Of a stretch of 64,000 nt of DNA, positions 17,272-27,194 are shown piece after piece. Source of the stretch: Serinibacter arcticus (GTDB lineage: Bacteria; Actinomycetota; Actinomycetes; Actinomycetales; Beutenbergiaceae); assembly GCF_003121705.1 (NCBI RefSeq), contig NZ_PYHR01000002.1, positions 3,534,001-3,598,000 on the forward strand, in the 5' to 3' direction. The notes below the pieces were generated by a model. That model worked only from the letters and a program-made list of their open reading frames with translations, did no database searches and had not been told where the DNA came from. Position 1 is the first letter of the stretch; every line of letters begins with the position of its first letter. A program made the position numbers and the translations under genes.

Positions 17272-18345
17272 TCAGACGAAGCGGTCGATGAGCGAGGTCT
17301 CGGCCAGCCGCGAGAGCCCCTCGCGGAGCGAGCGGGCCCGGATCGCGCCGATCCCGTCGACCAGCTGGAAGTCCTCGACCGTCGCCGAGAGCATGCGCTG
17401 CAAGCTCCCGAAGTGTCCGACGGTCGACTCGACGATCGCCGTGGGAAGGCGCGGGATGCGCGCGAGCATGCGGTAGCCGCGGGGCGAGACGGCCGCGTCC
17501 AGGACGTCGCCCGCCGCGCCGCCGAGGCCGAGCATCCGCGCGATCTGGGCGAGGTCGATGAGCGAGGCGGAGTCGATGGCCTCGAAGCCGGCGAGGGCGT
17601 CGTCGAGGCCGCGGCGGTCGTCCAGGTAGTCGCGGACGACGTGGTCACGGTCGGGCCAGGTGTTGCCGACGAGCTCCTCGAGCTGGAGCGAGAGCAGGCG
17701 GCCGTCAGCGCCGAGCTCGGAGACGTAACCCGCGACCTCCTGCGAGATCCGGCGGACCATCTCGAGGCGCTGGATCACGGTCGCGACGTCGCGAACCGTC
17801 ACGAGATCCTCGATCTCGAGGGCTGACAGGGTCTGGGAGACCTCGTCGAGGCGGGACTTGTACCGCTCGAGCGTGGCGAGGGCCTGGTTGGCGCGGGAGA
17901 GGATCGCATCGGAGTCCTCCAGCACGAAGCGCTCACCCTGGAAGTACACGGCGACGATCCGCATCGACTGGCTCACCGAGATGATCGGGAGTCCTGTCTG
18001 GACGGCGGCGCGCTGGGCCGTGCGGTGGCGCGTGCCGGACTCGGAGGTCTCGATCGAGGCGTCCGGCAGGAGCTGGACGGCGGCGCGGAGGATGCGGGAC
18101 GCCGTCGCATCGAGCACGATCGCGCCGTCCATCTTCGCGAGCTCACGCAGCCGGGTGGAGGAGAAGGCGACGTCGAACTCGAAGCCGCCGGAGCAGATCG
18201 ATTCGACCACGGAGTCGTAGCCGACCACGATGAGGGCGCCGGTACGGCCGCGAAGGATGCGTTCGAGGCCGTCGCGCAGTGCGGTACCCGGGGCGATCGC
18301 CCGCAGGATGCTGCGGCCGGTGGCGCCAGGGAGCAGGTCGGACAT
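17272..18345 (-). CDS. disA: DNA integrity scanning protein, diadenylate cyclase DisA
   Basis: 357 residues, the standard DisA length. Makes cyclic di-AMP from two ATP while scanning DNA. The N-terminal DAC domain has DGA at residues 73-75 and RHR at 106-108, both required for catalysis. A central helical spine ([27 protein letters not shown]...) leads to a C-terminal helix-hairpin-helix DNA-binding domain ([36 protein letters not shown]). ATG start at 18345, seven bases after TAGAGT, suggesting a leaderless transcript. It lies downstream of radA on the same strand, a conserved actinobacterial pairing; RadA is known to modulate DisA in other bacteria. Confidence 0.97.
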   Translation of the reverse strand: MSDLLPGATGRSILRAIAPGTALRDGLERILRGRTGALIVVGYDSVVESICSGGFEFDVAFSSTRLRELAKMDGAIVLDATASRILRAAVQLLPDASIETSESGTRHRTAQRAAVQTGLPIISVSQSMRIVAVYFQGERFVLEDSDAILSRANQALATLERYKSRLDEVSQTLSALEIEDLVTVRDVATVIQRLEMVRRISQEVAGYVSELGADGRLLSLQLEELVGNTWPDRDHVVRDYLDDRRGLDDALAGFEAIDSASLIDLAQIARMLGLGGAAGDVLDAAVSPRGYRMLARIPRLPTAIVESTVGHFGSLQRMLSATVEDFQLVDGIGAIRARSLREGLSRLAETSLIDRFV

Positions 18346-18445
18346 GATGCGAACTCTACGACAGCGCAACCTTGGCGAGACCGGCGGTCGTCGCCGTGTC
18401 GGGCGGAATCCGCGGTCGGCGCAACCGGCGGAATGATCAAGCGTC

Positions 18446-18555
18446 GGGAAGTGCCCCCTCGTGCGTCGGGAAGTGCCCCCTGGTGGGGCGGGAAGTGCCC
18501 CCTGGTGGGGCGGGAAGTGCCCCCTGGTGGGGCGGGAAGTACCCCCTCGTGAGGG
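18446..18555. repeat. 22-bp tandem repeat, five copies (family member A)
   Basis: GGGAAGT recurs at 18446, 18468, 18490, 18512 and 18534, exactly every 22 bp. The core is GGGAAGTGCCCCCT; the middle three copies continue GGTGGGGC. The segment GCCCC-CTGGT-GGGGC can fold at each junction. It occupies most of the gap between radA and disA. The same motif, inverted, recurs at 53441-53530. Confidence 0.92.
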
Positions 18556-18572
18556 CGTCGGAGGGGGAAGCC

Positions 18573-19979
18573 TCAGCGGAAGGAGGCCTCGACGACGGCG
18601 GCCGCCGGCTCGCTCGCGAGCTCCCACGCCCGACGGAGGTCCGCTGCGAAGTGCACCGTCATCCCCTTCGGCGCGCGCAGGGTGGCGCGCGCCGACTCCG
18701 GGACGACGGCCTGGGTGAACCCCAGGCGGTTCGCCTCCCCGAGGCGACGCTCGAGGCCGGTGATCGGTCGGAGCTGTCCGGTCAGGCTGACCTCCCCGAC
18801 GGCGACGAGTCCCGCCCGCAGCGGGGCGCGGCGGTGGGCGCTCGCCAGCGCGAGCGCGACGGCGACGTCGCCCGAGGGCTCCTGGGCCCGGGCGCCCCCG
18901 ATCGTGGAGACGTAGACGTCGCTCGAGGACAGGCCCAGCTGCAGCCGCGACTCGAGCACCGCGAGCGTCATGCTGACGCGGGCCGACTCGACGCCGGAGG
19001 TCGCACGGCGGGGGTGCGGGGTGGCCGAGGGGGCGACGAGCGCCTGGATCTCGATCGGCATCGGCCGCGCGCCGTCGAGCGTGATCGTCACGCACGTCCC
19101 GGGCTCACCCGTGGCGCGCTCGGACAGGAACAGGCCGCTGGGGTCGGCGAGCCCCACGATCCCCGTGTCGGACAGGTCGAAGCAGCCGACCTCGTCCGTC
19201 GGGCCGTACCGGTTCTTCACGGCGCGGACCATGCGCAGCCGCGAGTGCCGGTCGCCCTCGAACTGGCACACGACGTCGACGAGGTGCTCGAGCACGCGAG
19301 GCCCGGCGATCCCGCCGTCCTTGGTCACGTGCCCCACGAGCACCACCGGCAGGTGGCGCTCCTTCGCCGTGCCGATGACGCCGGCGGCGACCTCACGGAC
19401 CTGCGCGACGCCGCCCGCGGCACCCTCGACGGACTGCGACGCGATCGTCTGGACCGAGTCGAGGATGAGCAGGCCGGGGTCGACGGCCTCGACGTGCCCC
19501 AGCACCGTGCCCAGGTCGGACTCGGCGGCGAGCATGAGGTCGGGGTGCACGGCGCCGATGCGCTGCGCACGCAGCCGCACCTGGGCCGCCGACTCCTCAC
19601 CCGTGATGTAGAGGACGCGCGTGCCGCCGCGCGCCATGCGTCCCGCGACGTCGAGCAGCAGCGTCGACTTCCCGACGCCGGGCTCCCCGGCCATGAGGAT
19701 CACCGCGCCGGGGACGAGGCCGCCGCCGAGCACGCGGTCGAGCTCGCCCACGCCGGTCGCCCGCGTCGCCACGAGCGCGATCTCGACCTCGTCGATCGGG
19801 CGCGCGGGGGAGCGGGGCGGCGTCGCCGCCGTCGCGCGGGCGGTCGGCTCGGCGCCGACCTCGGTCACCGTGCCCCACGCCTGGCACTCGCCGCAGCGGC
19901 CCACCCACTTGGCGGCACGCCAGCCGCAGTCGGTGCACTCCCAGGAGGCACGGGTGGATCGCGAGGTCTTGGCTGCCAT
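18573..19979 (-). CDS. radA: DNA repair protein RadA (Sms)
   Basis: 468-residue RecA-like ATPase/helicase acting on recombination intermediates. N-terminal C4 zinc finger (CTDCGW...CGECQAW), Walker [17 protein letters not shown], Walker [10 protein letters not shown], the RadA-specific [11 protein letters not shown] motif and a C-terminal Lon-protease-like domain ([30 protein letters not shown]). ATG start at 19979, seven bases after TAGGTT, so probably leaderless. The repeat-filled gap separates it from disA, but both are read in the same direction. Confidence 0.96.
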   Translation of the reverse strand: MAAKTSRSTRASWECTDCGWRAAKWVGRCGECQAWGTVTEVGAEPTARATAATPPRSPARPIDEVEIALVATRATGVGELDRVLGGGLVPGAVILMAGEPGVGKSTLLLDVAGRMARGGTRVLYITGEESAAQVRLRAQRIGAVHPDLMLAAESDLGTVLGHVEAVDPGLLILDSVQTIASQSVEGAAGGVAQVREVAAGVIGTAKERHLPVVLVGHVTKDGGIAGPRVLEHLVDVVCQFEGDRHSRLRMVRAVKNRYGPTDEVGCFDLSDTGIVGLADPSGLFLSERATGEPGTCVTITLDGARPMPIEIQALVAPSATPHPRRATSGVESARVSMTLAVLESRLQLGLSSSDVYVSTIGGARAQEPSGDVAVALALASAHRRAPLRAGLVAVGEVSLTGQLRPITGLERRLGEANRLGFTQAVVPESARATLRAPKGMTVHFAADLRRAWELASEPAAAVVEASFR

Positions 19980-20196
19980 GTCGGCGAACCTACCCGCGAC
20001 CACCGACATTCCCGCCGGGCGACCCGCTCGACCGACCACCAGACCCGCCGCGCGACCCACTGCCCGACCTACCGCCCCACCCACCCCCGGCACGTCCGCC
20101 CTGCCCCGACCCCGCCCCTGGCCTAGGCTTCCCCCAGATCCTGACCGCCACCGGTCCGGCCGCACCCGACCCACGACCCCTGCACGAGGAGACCGC

Positions 20197-20871
20197 GTGT
20201 CCCAGCCTGGCCCCGAGGGCGAGCTGCCGAAGCGTCGGCGCCCCGCCCCGGAGAAGCTCGAGGTGCGGCCCCCCAGCGCCGAGACGCTCCGCCGTCGACG
20301 CCTGATCGCCACGATCGCGGCCGCCGTGATCGGGGTCGCCGTCGTGATCCTCGTGCTCGTCCTGATCAATCGGCCCGACCCCGAGCCGACCGTGCTCGAG
20401 CCCGTCCCCGGCGAGACCGTCACCGCTCCCGTGCCGACGGCGTCCCTCGCCCCGATCGAGCGCGACACCTCCACGGCGTTCCTCGCCGCGCTGCCGTCGA
20501 CGGTGCTGCAGTGGGCCGTCGTCGACCAGCAGGTCCCGCAGGGGATCCTCGACGAGGGTGCCCTCGAGGCCTACACGCTCGTGTACGCCGACGGCCCGGT
20601 CGACGACGACCCCAGCTCGCTCGTGCTCTCGGCGGCGCAGTGGCGCTCGCCCGAGGCAGCGGCCGGCCACCTCGCCTCGCTCGGGCTGCCGGGCGAGCCG
20701 GTGGCCTCCCAGGAGGTCCTCGTCGCGGGAGCGGCGGTCGGCACGATGACCACCTACCCCGACGTCGACGGCAGCGGCGCCTCCGTCGCCTGGTCCAACG
20801 GCGCCACCACCTTCGTCGCGCGGGCTCCCGGGGAGACCGCCACGACCTTCTACGACGCGTTCGGGATGTGA
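20197..20871 (+). CDS. Single-pass membrane protein of unknown function
   Basis: 224 residues: a charged cytoplasmic start (about 40 residues), one transmembrane helix (LIATIAAAVIGVAVVILVLVLI), a short Pro/Thr linker and an extracellular domain of about 150 residues with no cysteines and no motif I recognise. GTG start at 20197 with a GAGGAGA ribosome site. One base separates its stop from proC, so it belongs to the same transcript. Confidence 0.75.
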   Translation: MSQPGPEGELPKRRRPAPEKLEVRPPSAETLRRRRLIATIAAAVIGVAVVILVLVLINRPDPEPTVLEPVPGETVTAPVPTASLAPIERDTSTAFLAALPSTVLQWAVVDQQVPQGILDEGALEAYTLVYADGPVDDDPSSLVLSAAQWRSPEAAAGHLASLGLPGEPVASQEVLVAGAAVGTMTTYPDVDGSGASVAWSNGATTFVARAPGETATTFYDAFGM

Positions 20872-20872
20872 C

Positions 20873-21718
20873 ATGAAGATCGCTCTGCTGGGATCCGGGG
20901 TGATGGGCAGCGCCGTGCTGTCCTCGATGGTCGAGGCCGACGGCGTCGAGGAGGTGGTCGTCACCGACGTGCGCGGCGAGGTCGCCCGCGAGGTCGCGGC
21001 CCGCCACGAGGCGAACGACGCGGGCGTCACCGTGAGCGGCACCGACGACAACGTCGCCGCCGTGACGGGGGCCGACGTCGTCGTCCTGGCCGTGAAGCCG
21101 CAGCACATGGGCACGCTGCTCGCGCAGGTGCGCGACGCCGTCGAGCCCTCCGCCCTGGTGGTCTCGATCGCCGCCGGCCTCACCTGCGCCTACCTCGAGG
21201 CCGGGCTTCCCGACGGCGTCGCGGTCGTCCGGGTCATGCCCAACACCCCTGCCACGATCGGCCGCGGGGTGGCCGCGCTCAGCGCCGGCACGACGGCGGG
21301 CCCCGAGCACCTCGACACGGTCGCCTCGCTGCTGGCGCGCACCGGCCTCGTCGTCCGCGTGCCCGAGCACCAGCAGTCGGTCGTCACGGCGATCTCCGGC
21401 TCCGGCCCCGCGTACGTCTTCCACCTCATCGACGCGCTCGCGGAGGCCGGGACCGCCGGCGGGCTGCCGCGCGAGCTCGCCCTCCGGCTCGCCGCCCACA
21501 CGGTCGCCGGCTCCGGGCTCTACGCCGTCGAGTCCGGCCAGCACCCCGCGCTGCTGCGGGAGGCCGTCTCCTCGCCCGGCGGGACCACGCTCGCCGCCCT
21601 CGAGGTGCTCGACGAGCGGGCCGTCCGCGCCGCCTACGGTGCGGCCGCGCGGGCCGCCGCCCGGCGCTCGGACGAGCTCAGCGAGAGCCTCGGGGCGCCG
21701 TCGGGGGAGAAGGCGTGA
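20873..21718 (+). CDS. proC: Pyrroline-5-carboxylate reductase
   Basis: 281 residues; last step of proline synthesis, NAD(P)H-dependent reduction of 1-pyrroline-5-carboxylate. The N-terminal Rossmann motif is ALLGSGVMGSAVLSSM; VLAVKPQHM and RVMPNTPATIGRGVAAL are typical; the C-terminal dimerisation/active-site stretch includes AISGSGPAYVFHLIDAL and REAVSSPGGTTLAALEVL. It overlaps the LacI-type regulator by four bases (GTGA), implying coupling, although that gene's role is in sugar control. Confidence 0.97.
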   Translation: MKIALLGSGVMGSAVLSSMVEADGVEEVVVTDVRGEVAREVAARHEANDAGVTVSGTDDNVAAVTGADVVVLAVKPQHMGTLLAQVRDAVEPSALVVSIAAGLTCAYLEAGLPDGVAVVRVMPNTPATIGRGVAALSAGTTAGPEHLDTVASLLARTGLVVRVPEHQQSVVTAISGSGPAYVFHLIDALAEAGTAGGLPRELALRLAAHTVAGSGLYAVESGQHPALLREAVSSPGGTTLAALEVLDERAVRAAYGAAARAAARRSDELSESLGAPSGEKA

Positions 21719-22839
21719 CCGGCCCGTTCGGTGGCTCCGAGGGGTCCGCCCCCGACCCCGACCCGCAGCCGGCCAAGACCGACCCGCAGCCCTCGGCCCC
21801 CGCACCCCGCCGCGAGCGCCCCGCGGGCATGGCGGCCGTGGCCCGCCGCGCCGACGTCTCCCACCAGACGGTCTCGCGCGTCCTGAACAACCATCCGAGT
21901 GTCCGGACGAGCACCCGCGAGCGCGTGCTGCAGGCGATGGCCGACCTCGACTACCGGCCGAACCGGCTCGCCCGCGCGCTCGTCACCTCCCGCTCCGGGC
22001 TGATCGGCGTCGTCACGAGCGGGTCGGCGAAGTACGGGCCGACCTCCACGCTGATGGCGGTGGAGGAGGCGGCTCGCGGCGCCGGCTACGCCGCGAGCGT
22101 CACCGCCGTGCACGACAACGACCCCGAGGCGCTCGCGACCCGGATGGCCGACACGCTGCTGTCCTTCGACTCGCAGGCCGTGGAGGGCGTCATCGTCATC
22201 GCGCCGCGCGTCAGCACGGTCCTCGCGCTGGAGACGATCAGCTCGCGCGCGCCCCTGCTGCTCATCGCGGCCGGGGTCGCCCCGAGCTCGCGGTTCGGGG
22301 TCGTCAGCGTCGACCAGAGCCAGGGCGCCCGGGCGGCGACGGCGCACCTCGTGGCTCAGGGACACACGAGCATCGGCCACCTCGCCGGCCCCGCCGACTG
22401 GTTCGACTCGCGCGAGCGTTACCGCGGCTGGGTCGAGGAGCTCGAGAGCGCCGGGCTGCAGCCCGGACCCGTCTGGGAGGGCGACTGGAGCGCGGACTTC
22501 GGTTACGACGTCGGGCGCCGGCTGGTCGCCGACCCGGACCGTCCGACCGGCATCGTCGCGTCCAACGACCAGATGGCCCTCGGGCTGCTGCGCGCGTTCG
22601 GCGAGGCGGGCGTCGCGGTGCCGGGCGACGTGAGCGTGACGGGCTTCGACGACATCGAGGGGACGGCGCACTTCCAGCCGCCGCTGACCACGGTGCGCCA
22701 GGACTTCGCCCAGCTCGGCGAGGCCGCGATCGCCTCGATGCTGCAGATGATCGAGGAGCGCACGACGCCGACCGGTGCGGTGCCGCTCATCCCGACGGAG
22801 CTCGTCGTGCGCGCCTCGACCGGTCCCGCGCGCGCCTGA
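21715..22839 (+). CDS. LacI-family transcriptional regulator, probable arabinose-operon repressor
   Basis: 374 residues with an unusual 38-residue acidic/proline-rich N-terminal extension before the helix-turn-helix (MAAVARRADVSHQTVSRVLNNH) and hinge (LDYRPNRLARAL). The periplasmic-binding-protein-like sensor domain follows, with typical VEGVIVIAPR, HLAGPADWFDSRERYRGW and IVASNDQMALGLL. GTG start at 21715; a start near the HTH (ATG 21829) would remove the extension. It sits directly upstream of araB-araD-araA, with a LacI-type site with a central CG step in the araB promoter, so it is probably the arabinose repressor. Confidence 0.85.
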   Translation: MTGPFGGSEGSAPDPDPQPAKTDPQPSAPAPRRERPAGMAAVARRADVSHQTVSRVLNNHPSVRTSTRERVLQAMADLDYRPNRLARALVTSRSGLIGVVTSGSAKYGPTSTLMAVEEAARGAGYAASVTAVHDNDPEALATRMADTLLSFDSQAVEGVIVIAPRVSTVLALETISSRAPLLLIAAGVAPSSRFGVVSVDQSQGARAATAHLVAQGHTSIGHLAGPADWFDSRERYRGWVEELESAGLQPGPVWEGDWSADFGYDVGRRLVADPDRPTGIVASNDQMALGLLRAFGEAGVAVPGDVSVTGFDDIEGTAHFQPPLTTVRQDFAQLGEAAIASMLQMIEERTTPTGAVPLIPTELVVRASTGPARA

Positions 22840-22916
22840 CGTCCCCGCTGGATCGGCCCCGGAACCGCACCGTTCCGCGCCTCGCCACCACCCCGTGGGG
22901 TCGTCGCCGGAACCGA

Positions 22917-22945
22917 TTGATGTGATCGTTAACAAGCGATAGGCT
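22917..22945 (+). promoter_or_regulatory. Promoter and LacI-type operator of the arabinose operon
   Basis: TTGATG (22917-22922), a 17-bp spacer and TAGGCT (22940-22945), 33 bp before araB. The imperfect palindrome TGTGATC-GTTAACA (22921-22934), with a central CG step as in LacI-family sites, overlaps the -35 box and spacer, so a bound repressor would block polymerase. Confidence 0.65.
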
Positions 22946-22978
22946 CGCACGAGTTCCACCACTTCGAGAGGGTCACAG

Positions 22979-24652
22979 ATGACAGCCTCAGCCGCGAGCA
23001 GCCCTGCCGCGACGACCAGCCCGACCGCCACCGACGCGCAGCACGCCGCGCGCGAGGCGCTCTCCGCCGGCCGCACCACCATCGGCATCGAGCTCGGTTC
23101 CACCCGCATCAAGGCCTGCCTCATCGGCCCGGACCACGAGGTCCTCGCCACCGGCAGCCACGCCTGGGAGAACACGTACCTCGACCGCGTCTGGACCTAC
23201 TCGCTGGAGGAGGTGTGGTCCGGCCTCGCCGCGAGCGTCACCGGCCTGCTGGACGACGCCGAGCAGCGTCACGGCGTGCGGCCCACCGCGGTCGGCGGCA
23301 TCGGCATCTCCGCGATGATGCACGGCTACCTGGCGTTCGACGCGAGCGACGAGCTCCTCGTCCCGTTCCGCACCTGGCGCAACACCAGCACCGAGGCAGC
23401 CGCCACGGAGCTGACGGAGGCGCTCGGCCACAACATCCCGATGCGTTGGACCGCCGCGCACCTGTACCAGGCGGTGCTCGACGACGAGGCGCACGTCGCC
23501 TCGCTGGCGCACGTGACGACGCTGGCCGGCTACGTCCACTGGCGTCTGACGGGCCGCAAGGTCGTCGGGGTCGGGGACGCGTCCGGCATCTTCCCGATCG
23601 ACCCGGCCACGCACGACTACGACGCCACCCTGCTCGCGCAGCTCGACGAGCGCATCGCCGCCCACCGGTCGGACCTGCCCTCGGTGCGCGACCTCTTCCC
23701 GGCCTCGCTCGAGGCCGGCGCCGACGCCGGATCCCTGACGACGGAGGGCGCCGCGCTGCTCGACCCGAGCGGCACGCTCCAGGCCGGCATCCCGCTCTGC
23801 CCGCCCGAGGGCGACGCCGGCACGGGCATGGTCGCGACCAACGCGATCGCCCCGCGCACGGGCAACGTCAGCGTCGGCACCAGCATCTTCGCGATGATCG
23901 TGCTCGAGAAGCCGCTCGAGGCCGTCCACCACGAGATCGACCTCGTCACCACGCCCGTCGGCGACCTCGTCGCGATGGTGCACTGCAACAACGGGGCCAG
24001 CGAGCTGGGGGAGTGGGCGAACGTCTTCCACCGCTTCGCCGGGGCGCTCGGCCACGGCGCCGACCGCGACACCGTGTTCGCCGCGCTGCTCGCCGAGGCG
24101 CTGGAGGGCGACGCCGACGGCGGCGGGCTGCTCGCCTACAACTACCTCGCCGGCGAGCCCGTCACGGGCCTGCCCGAGGGACGACCGCTCATCGTCCGCA
24201 CCCCCGACAGCAGCCTCACGCTCGGCAACCTCATGCGCGCGCAGGTCTACGGCGCGTTCGGCACGCTCAGCCTCGGGATGCGCATCCTCGAGCGCGAGGG
24301 CGTGGAGGTCGACGCGCTGCTCGCGCACGGCGGCCTGTTCCGCACCGCCGGCGTGGCCCAGCGACTGCTCGCCGCCGCCGTCGGCACCGCGGTCGCCGTC
24401 GGCGAGACGGCCAGCGAGGGCGGTGCCTGGGGCATCGCCGTCCTGGCCGCCCACCAGCGCGCGGTCGCGGCCGCCCGCGAGGCGGGGGACGCCGTCCCCA
24501 CGCTCGCGACCTACCTGGACGAGCGCGTCTTCGCGGGTGCCGAGCACGTCACGGTGGAGCCGGAGGCGGACGACATGGTCGGCTACGCCTCCTTCCTCGC
24601 CCGTTACGAGGCTGGCCTCGCGATCGAGCGCGCCGCCATCGCAGCGGTCTGA
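22979..24652 (+). CDS. araB: FGGY carbohydrate kinase, probable L-ribulokinase
   Basis: 557 residues. The ATP-binding start GIELGSTRIKACLIG is preceded by a 35-residue Ala/Thr-rich extension. GIGISAMMHGYLAFD, GVGDASGIFPID and LAHGGLFRTAGVAQRLLAAAVG mark the two actin-like domains. It is grouped with araD and araA, whose product and substrate bracket L-ribulose phosphorylation, so ribulokinase is the natural call. The sequence is closer to the generic FGGY branch used in actinobacterial ara clusters than to the E. coli AraB type. ATG start at 22979 with a GAGAGGG ribosome site. Confidence 0.87.
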   Translation: MTASAASSPAATTSPTATDAQHAAREALSAGRTTIGIELGSTRIKACLIGPDHEVLATGSHAWENTYLDRVWTYSLEEVWSGLAASVTGLLDDAEQRHGVRPTAVGGIGISAMMHGYLAFDASDELLVPFRTWRNTSTEAAATELTEALGHNIPMRWTAAHLYQAVLDDEAHVASLAHVTTLAGYVHWRLTGRKVVGVGDASGIFPIDPATHDYDATLLAQLDERIAAHRSDLPSVRDLFPASLEAGADAGSLTTEGAALLDPSGTLQAGIPLCPPEGDAGTGMVATNAIAPRTGNVSVGTSIFAMIVLEKPLEAVHHEIDLVTTPVGDLVAMVHCNNGASELGEWANVFHRFAGALGHGADRDTVFAALLAEALEGDADGGGLLAYNYLAGEPVTGLPEGRPLIVRTPDSSLTLGNLMRAQVYGAFGTLSLGMRILEREGVEVDALLAHGGLFRTAGVAQRLLAAAVGTAVAVGETASEGGAWGIAVLAAHQRAVAAAREAGDAVPTLATYLDERVFAGAEHVTVEPEADDMVGYASFLARYEAGLAIERAAIAAV

Positions 24653-24730
24653 CCGACCCTCCGGCGGCTCTCCGACGCATCGTCCGACCCGCCGCCACAC
24701 CACCCCCACCCGAGAACGAGGAGCACCACC

Positions 24731-25426
24731 ATGGGGACGATCCCCGAGAACCTGCGCGACGCCGTCGCGAAGGCCCGCGTCGACGTCGCGGCCCTGCACG
24801 CCGAGCTTCCCCGCTGGGGCCTCGTGGTCTGGACCGCCGGCAACGTCAGCCAGCGCGTGCGCGGCGAGGCCGCCGACGGCAGCCAGGACCTCCTGGTCAT
24901 CAAGCCGTCCGGCGTCACCTACGACGAGCTCACGCCCGAGTCGATGGTCGTGTGCGACCTGGACGGGACCCTGATCGACGGCGAGCGCTCGCCGTCCAGC
25001 GACACCGCCGCGCACGCGTACGTCTACCGGCACATGAGCGAGGTCGGCGGCGTCGTCCACACGCACTCGACCTACGCCACCGCGTGGGCCGCGCGCCGCG
25101 AGCCCGTCCCGTGCGTGCTGACGATGATCGCCGACGAGTTCGGCGGCGAGATCCCGATCGGCCCGTTCGCGCTCATCGGCGACGACTCGATCGGGCGCGG
25201 CATCGTGGAGACGCTCCGCGAGTCCCGCAGCCCCGCCGTGCTCATGGCCAACCACGGCCCGTTCACGATCGGCAAGGACGCCAGGGCCGCCGTGAAGGCC
25301 GCCGTCATGGTCGAGGAGGTGGCCCGCACGGTCCACATCTCGCGCCAGCTCGGCGAGCCGGTCGCCATGGAGCGCAGCGACATCGACTCGCTCCACGACC
25401 GCTACCAGAACGTCTACGGGCGCTGA
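24731..25426 (+). CDS. araD: L-ribulose-5-phosphate 4-epimerase
   Basis: 231-residue class II aldolase-fold epimerase converting L-ribulose-5-phosphate to D-xylulose-5-phosphate. [10 protein letters not shown] and [11 protein letters not shown] bind the phosphate; the zinc histidines are in [13 protein letters not shown] and in [13 protein letters not shown]; the C-terminal YQNVYGR is the usual ending. ATG start at 24731. It lies 78 bp after araB and 43 bp before araA in one operon. Confidence 0.96.
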   Translation: MGTIPENLRDAVAKARVDVAALHAELPRWGLVVWTAGNVSQRVRGEAADGSQDLLVIKPSGVTYDELTPESMVVCDLDGTLIDGERSPSSDTAAHAYVYRHMSEVGGVVHTHSTYATAWAARREPVPCVLTMIADEFGGEIPIGPFALIGDDSIGRGIVETLRESRSPAVLMANHGPFTIGKDARAAVKAAVMVEEVARTVHISRQLGEPVAMERSDIDSLHDRYQNVYGR

Positions 25427-25469
25427 CGCCCACTCCCGCCCGACCATCCCGACCCCCAGGAGACCCCAC

Positions 25470-27008
25470 GTGAGCAGCGTTCCCCCCACCAACCCCACCA
25501 CCCTCGACCCGTTCGCGGGCCGGGAGATCTGGTTCCTCACCGGCAGCCAGCACCTCTACGGCCCCGAGACCCTCGAGGAGGTGAAGGAGAACTCGCGCAC
25601 GATCGTCGGTCACCTCGACGGCAGCGCCGAGATCCCGGTGAAGGTCGTCTTCAAGGACCTTCTCACCGACACCGAGGCGATCCGCGCCGTCGCCGCCGAG
25701 GCCAACGCGAACCCCGCCGTCGTCGGCGTCATCGCGTGGATGCACACGTTCTCCCCGGCGAAGATGTGGATCACGGGCCTGGACGCGCTGCGCAAGCCGT
25801 TCCTCCACCTGCACACCCAGGCCAACGTCGACCTGCCCTGGGGCGAGATCGACATGGACTTCATGAACACGAACCAGGCCGCCCACGGCGACCGCGAGTT
25901 CGCCTACATGGCCTCGCGCCTCGGCGTCGCCCGCAAGACGGTCGTCGGCCACGCGTCGCAGTCGTTCGTCCGCGAGGAGATCGGCACCTGGGCGCGCGCC
26001 GCGACGGCGTGGGCGCACGTGCGCGGCCTCAAGCTGGCCCGCTTCGGCGACAACATGCGCTTCGTCGGCGTCACCGAGGGTGACAAGACCGAGGCCGAGC
26101 GCGTCTTCGGCGTCCAGGTCAACACCTGGGGCGTCAACGAGGTCGCGGCCCGTGTCGCCGCCGTCACCGACGCCGAGGTCGACGCCCTGATCGAGGCGTA
26201 CATCGCCGAGTACGACGTCGCCCCGGAGCTCCTCCCCGGCGCCCCGCGCCACCAGAGCCTGCGCGACGGCGCCGCGATCGAGGCGGGCATGCGCTCGTTC
26301 CTCGTGGAGGGCGGCTTCGGCGCCTTCACCACGAGCTTCGAGGACCTCGGCGACCTCAAGCAGCTCCCGGGCCTCGCGGTCCAGCGGCTCATGGCCGAGG
26401 GCTACGGCTTCGGCGCCGAGGGCGACTGGAAGACGGCGATCCTCGTCCGCGCGGCCAAGGTGATGGGCCACGGCCTGCCCGGCGGCGCCTCGCTCATGGA
26501 GGACTACACCTACGAGATGGCCGACGGGAAGCAGAAGATCCTCGGCGCCCACATGCTCGAGGTCTGCCCGTCGCTCACCACGGACCGCCCCTCGCTCGAG
26601 GTCCACGAACTCGGCATCGGCGGCAAGGACGACCCGGTCCGCCTCGTCTTCAACACCGACACCGGCCCCGCGATCGTCGTCGCCCTCTCGGACATGCGCG
26701 AGCGGTTCCGCCTCGTGGCGAACGTGGTCGACGTCGTCGAGCCCGACGCCGAGCTGCCCAACCTGCCCGTCGCGCGCGCCGTGTGGGTCCCGCAGCCGAA
26801 CTTCCGCACGTCGGCGCAGGCCTGGCTCATGGCCGGCGGCGCGCACCACACCGTGATGTCGACGGCCGTGGGCGCCGAGGCGTGGGAGGACTTCTCCGAG
26901 ATCGCCCGCACCGAGCTGGTGCTGATCGACGACGACACCACGATCCGCGGTCTGAAGAAGGAGCTGCGCTGGAACGCGGCGTACTTCCGTCTGGCGCAGG
27001 GGTTCTGA
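25470..27008 (+). CDS. araA: L-arabinose isomerase
   Basis: 512 residues; converts L-arabinose to L-ribulose. Family segments include [48 protein letters not shown] and [24 protein letters not shown] with metal-site residues, and MAGGAHHTV near the C-terminus. GTG start at 25470 with AGGAGA upstream. Last gene of the operon, followed by a long hairpin. Confidence 0.97.
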   Translation: MSSVPPTNPTTLDPFAGREIWFLTGSQHLYGPETLEEVKENSRTIVGHLDGSAEIPVKVVFKDLLTDTEAIRAVAAEANANPAVVGVIAWMHTFSPAKMWITGLDALRKPFLHLHTQANVDLPWGEIDMDFMNTNQAAHGDREFAYMASRLGVARKTVVGHASQSFVREEIGTWARAATAWAHVRGLKLARFGDNMRFVGVTEGDKTEAERVFGVQVNTWGVNEVAARVAAVTDAEVDALIEAYIAEYDVAPELLPGAPRHQSLRDGAAIEAGMRSFLVEGGFGAFTTSFEDLGDLKQLPGLAVQRLMAEGYGFGAEGDWKTAILVRAAKVMGHGLPGGASLMEDYTYEMADGKQKILGAHMLEVCPSLTTDRPSLEVHELGIGGKDDPVRLVFNTDTGPAIVVALSDMRERFRLVANVVDVVEPDAELPNLPVARAVWVPQPNFRTSAQAWLMAGGAHHTVMSTAVGAEAWEDFSEIARTELVLIDDDTTIRGLKKELRWNAAYFRLAQGF

Positions 27009-27030
27009 CCGCCCGGCCCCACTGACGGGC

Positions 27031-27088
27031 GCGACCCCGCGGTTCGGGCGCGCGCGGATCTTGATCCGCGCCCCGACCGCGGGGTCGC
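27031..27088 (+). terminator. Long hairpin after araA
   Basis: Outer arms of 13 perfect bp (GCGACCCCGCGGT and complement) enclose a second imperfect stem ending in CGGATC-TT-GATCCG. It starts 22 bp past the araA stop. Confidence 0.75.
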
Positions 27089-27194
27089 TGCACGTCCAGG
27101 CGTGTGAACCTCGACAGCGTCACCTCGGGGGAGCACTCTGGGCACAGCGACCGGCCTCACCGGCGAGACCGGCGCCCGTGGAGGTGGTGCGGTC

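Noticed and set aside
18446-18555. CRISPR array
   Set aside because: Units are contiguous with no unique spacers, the period is only 22 bp and no cas genes are present.
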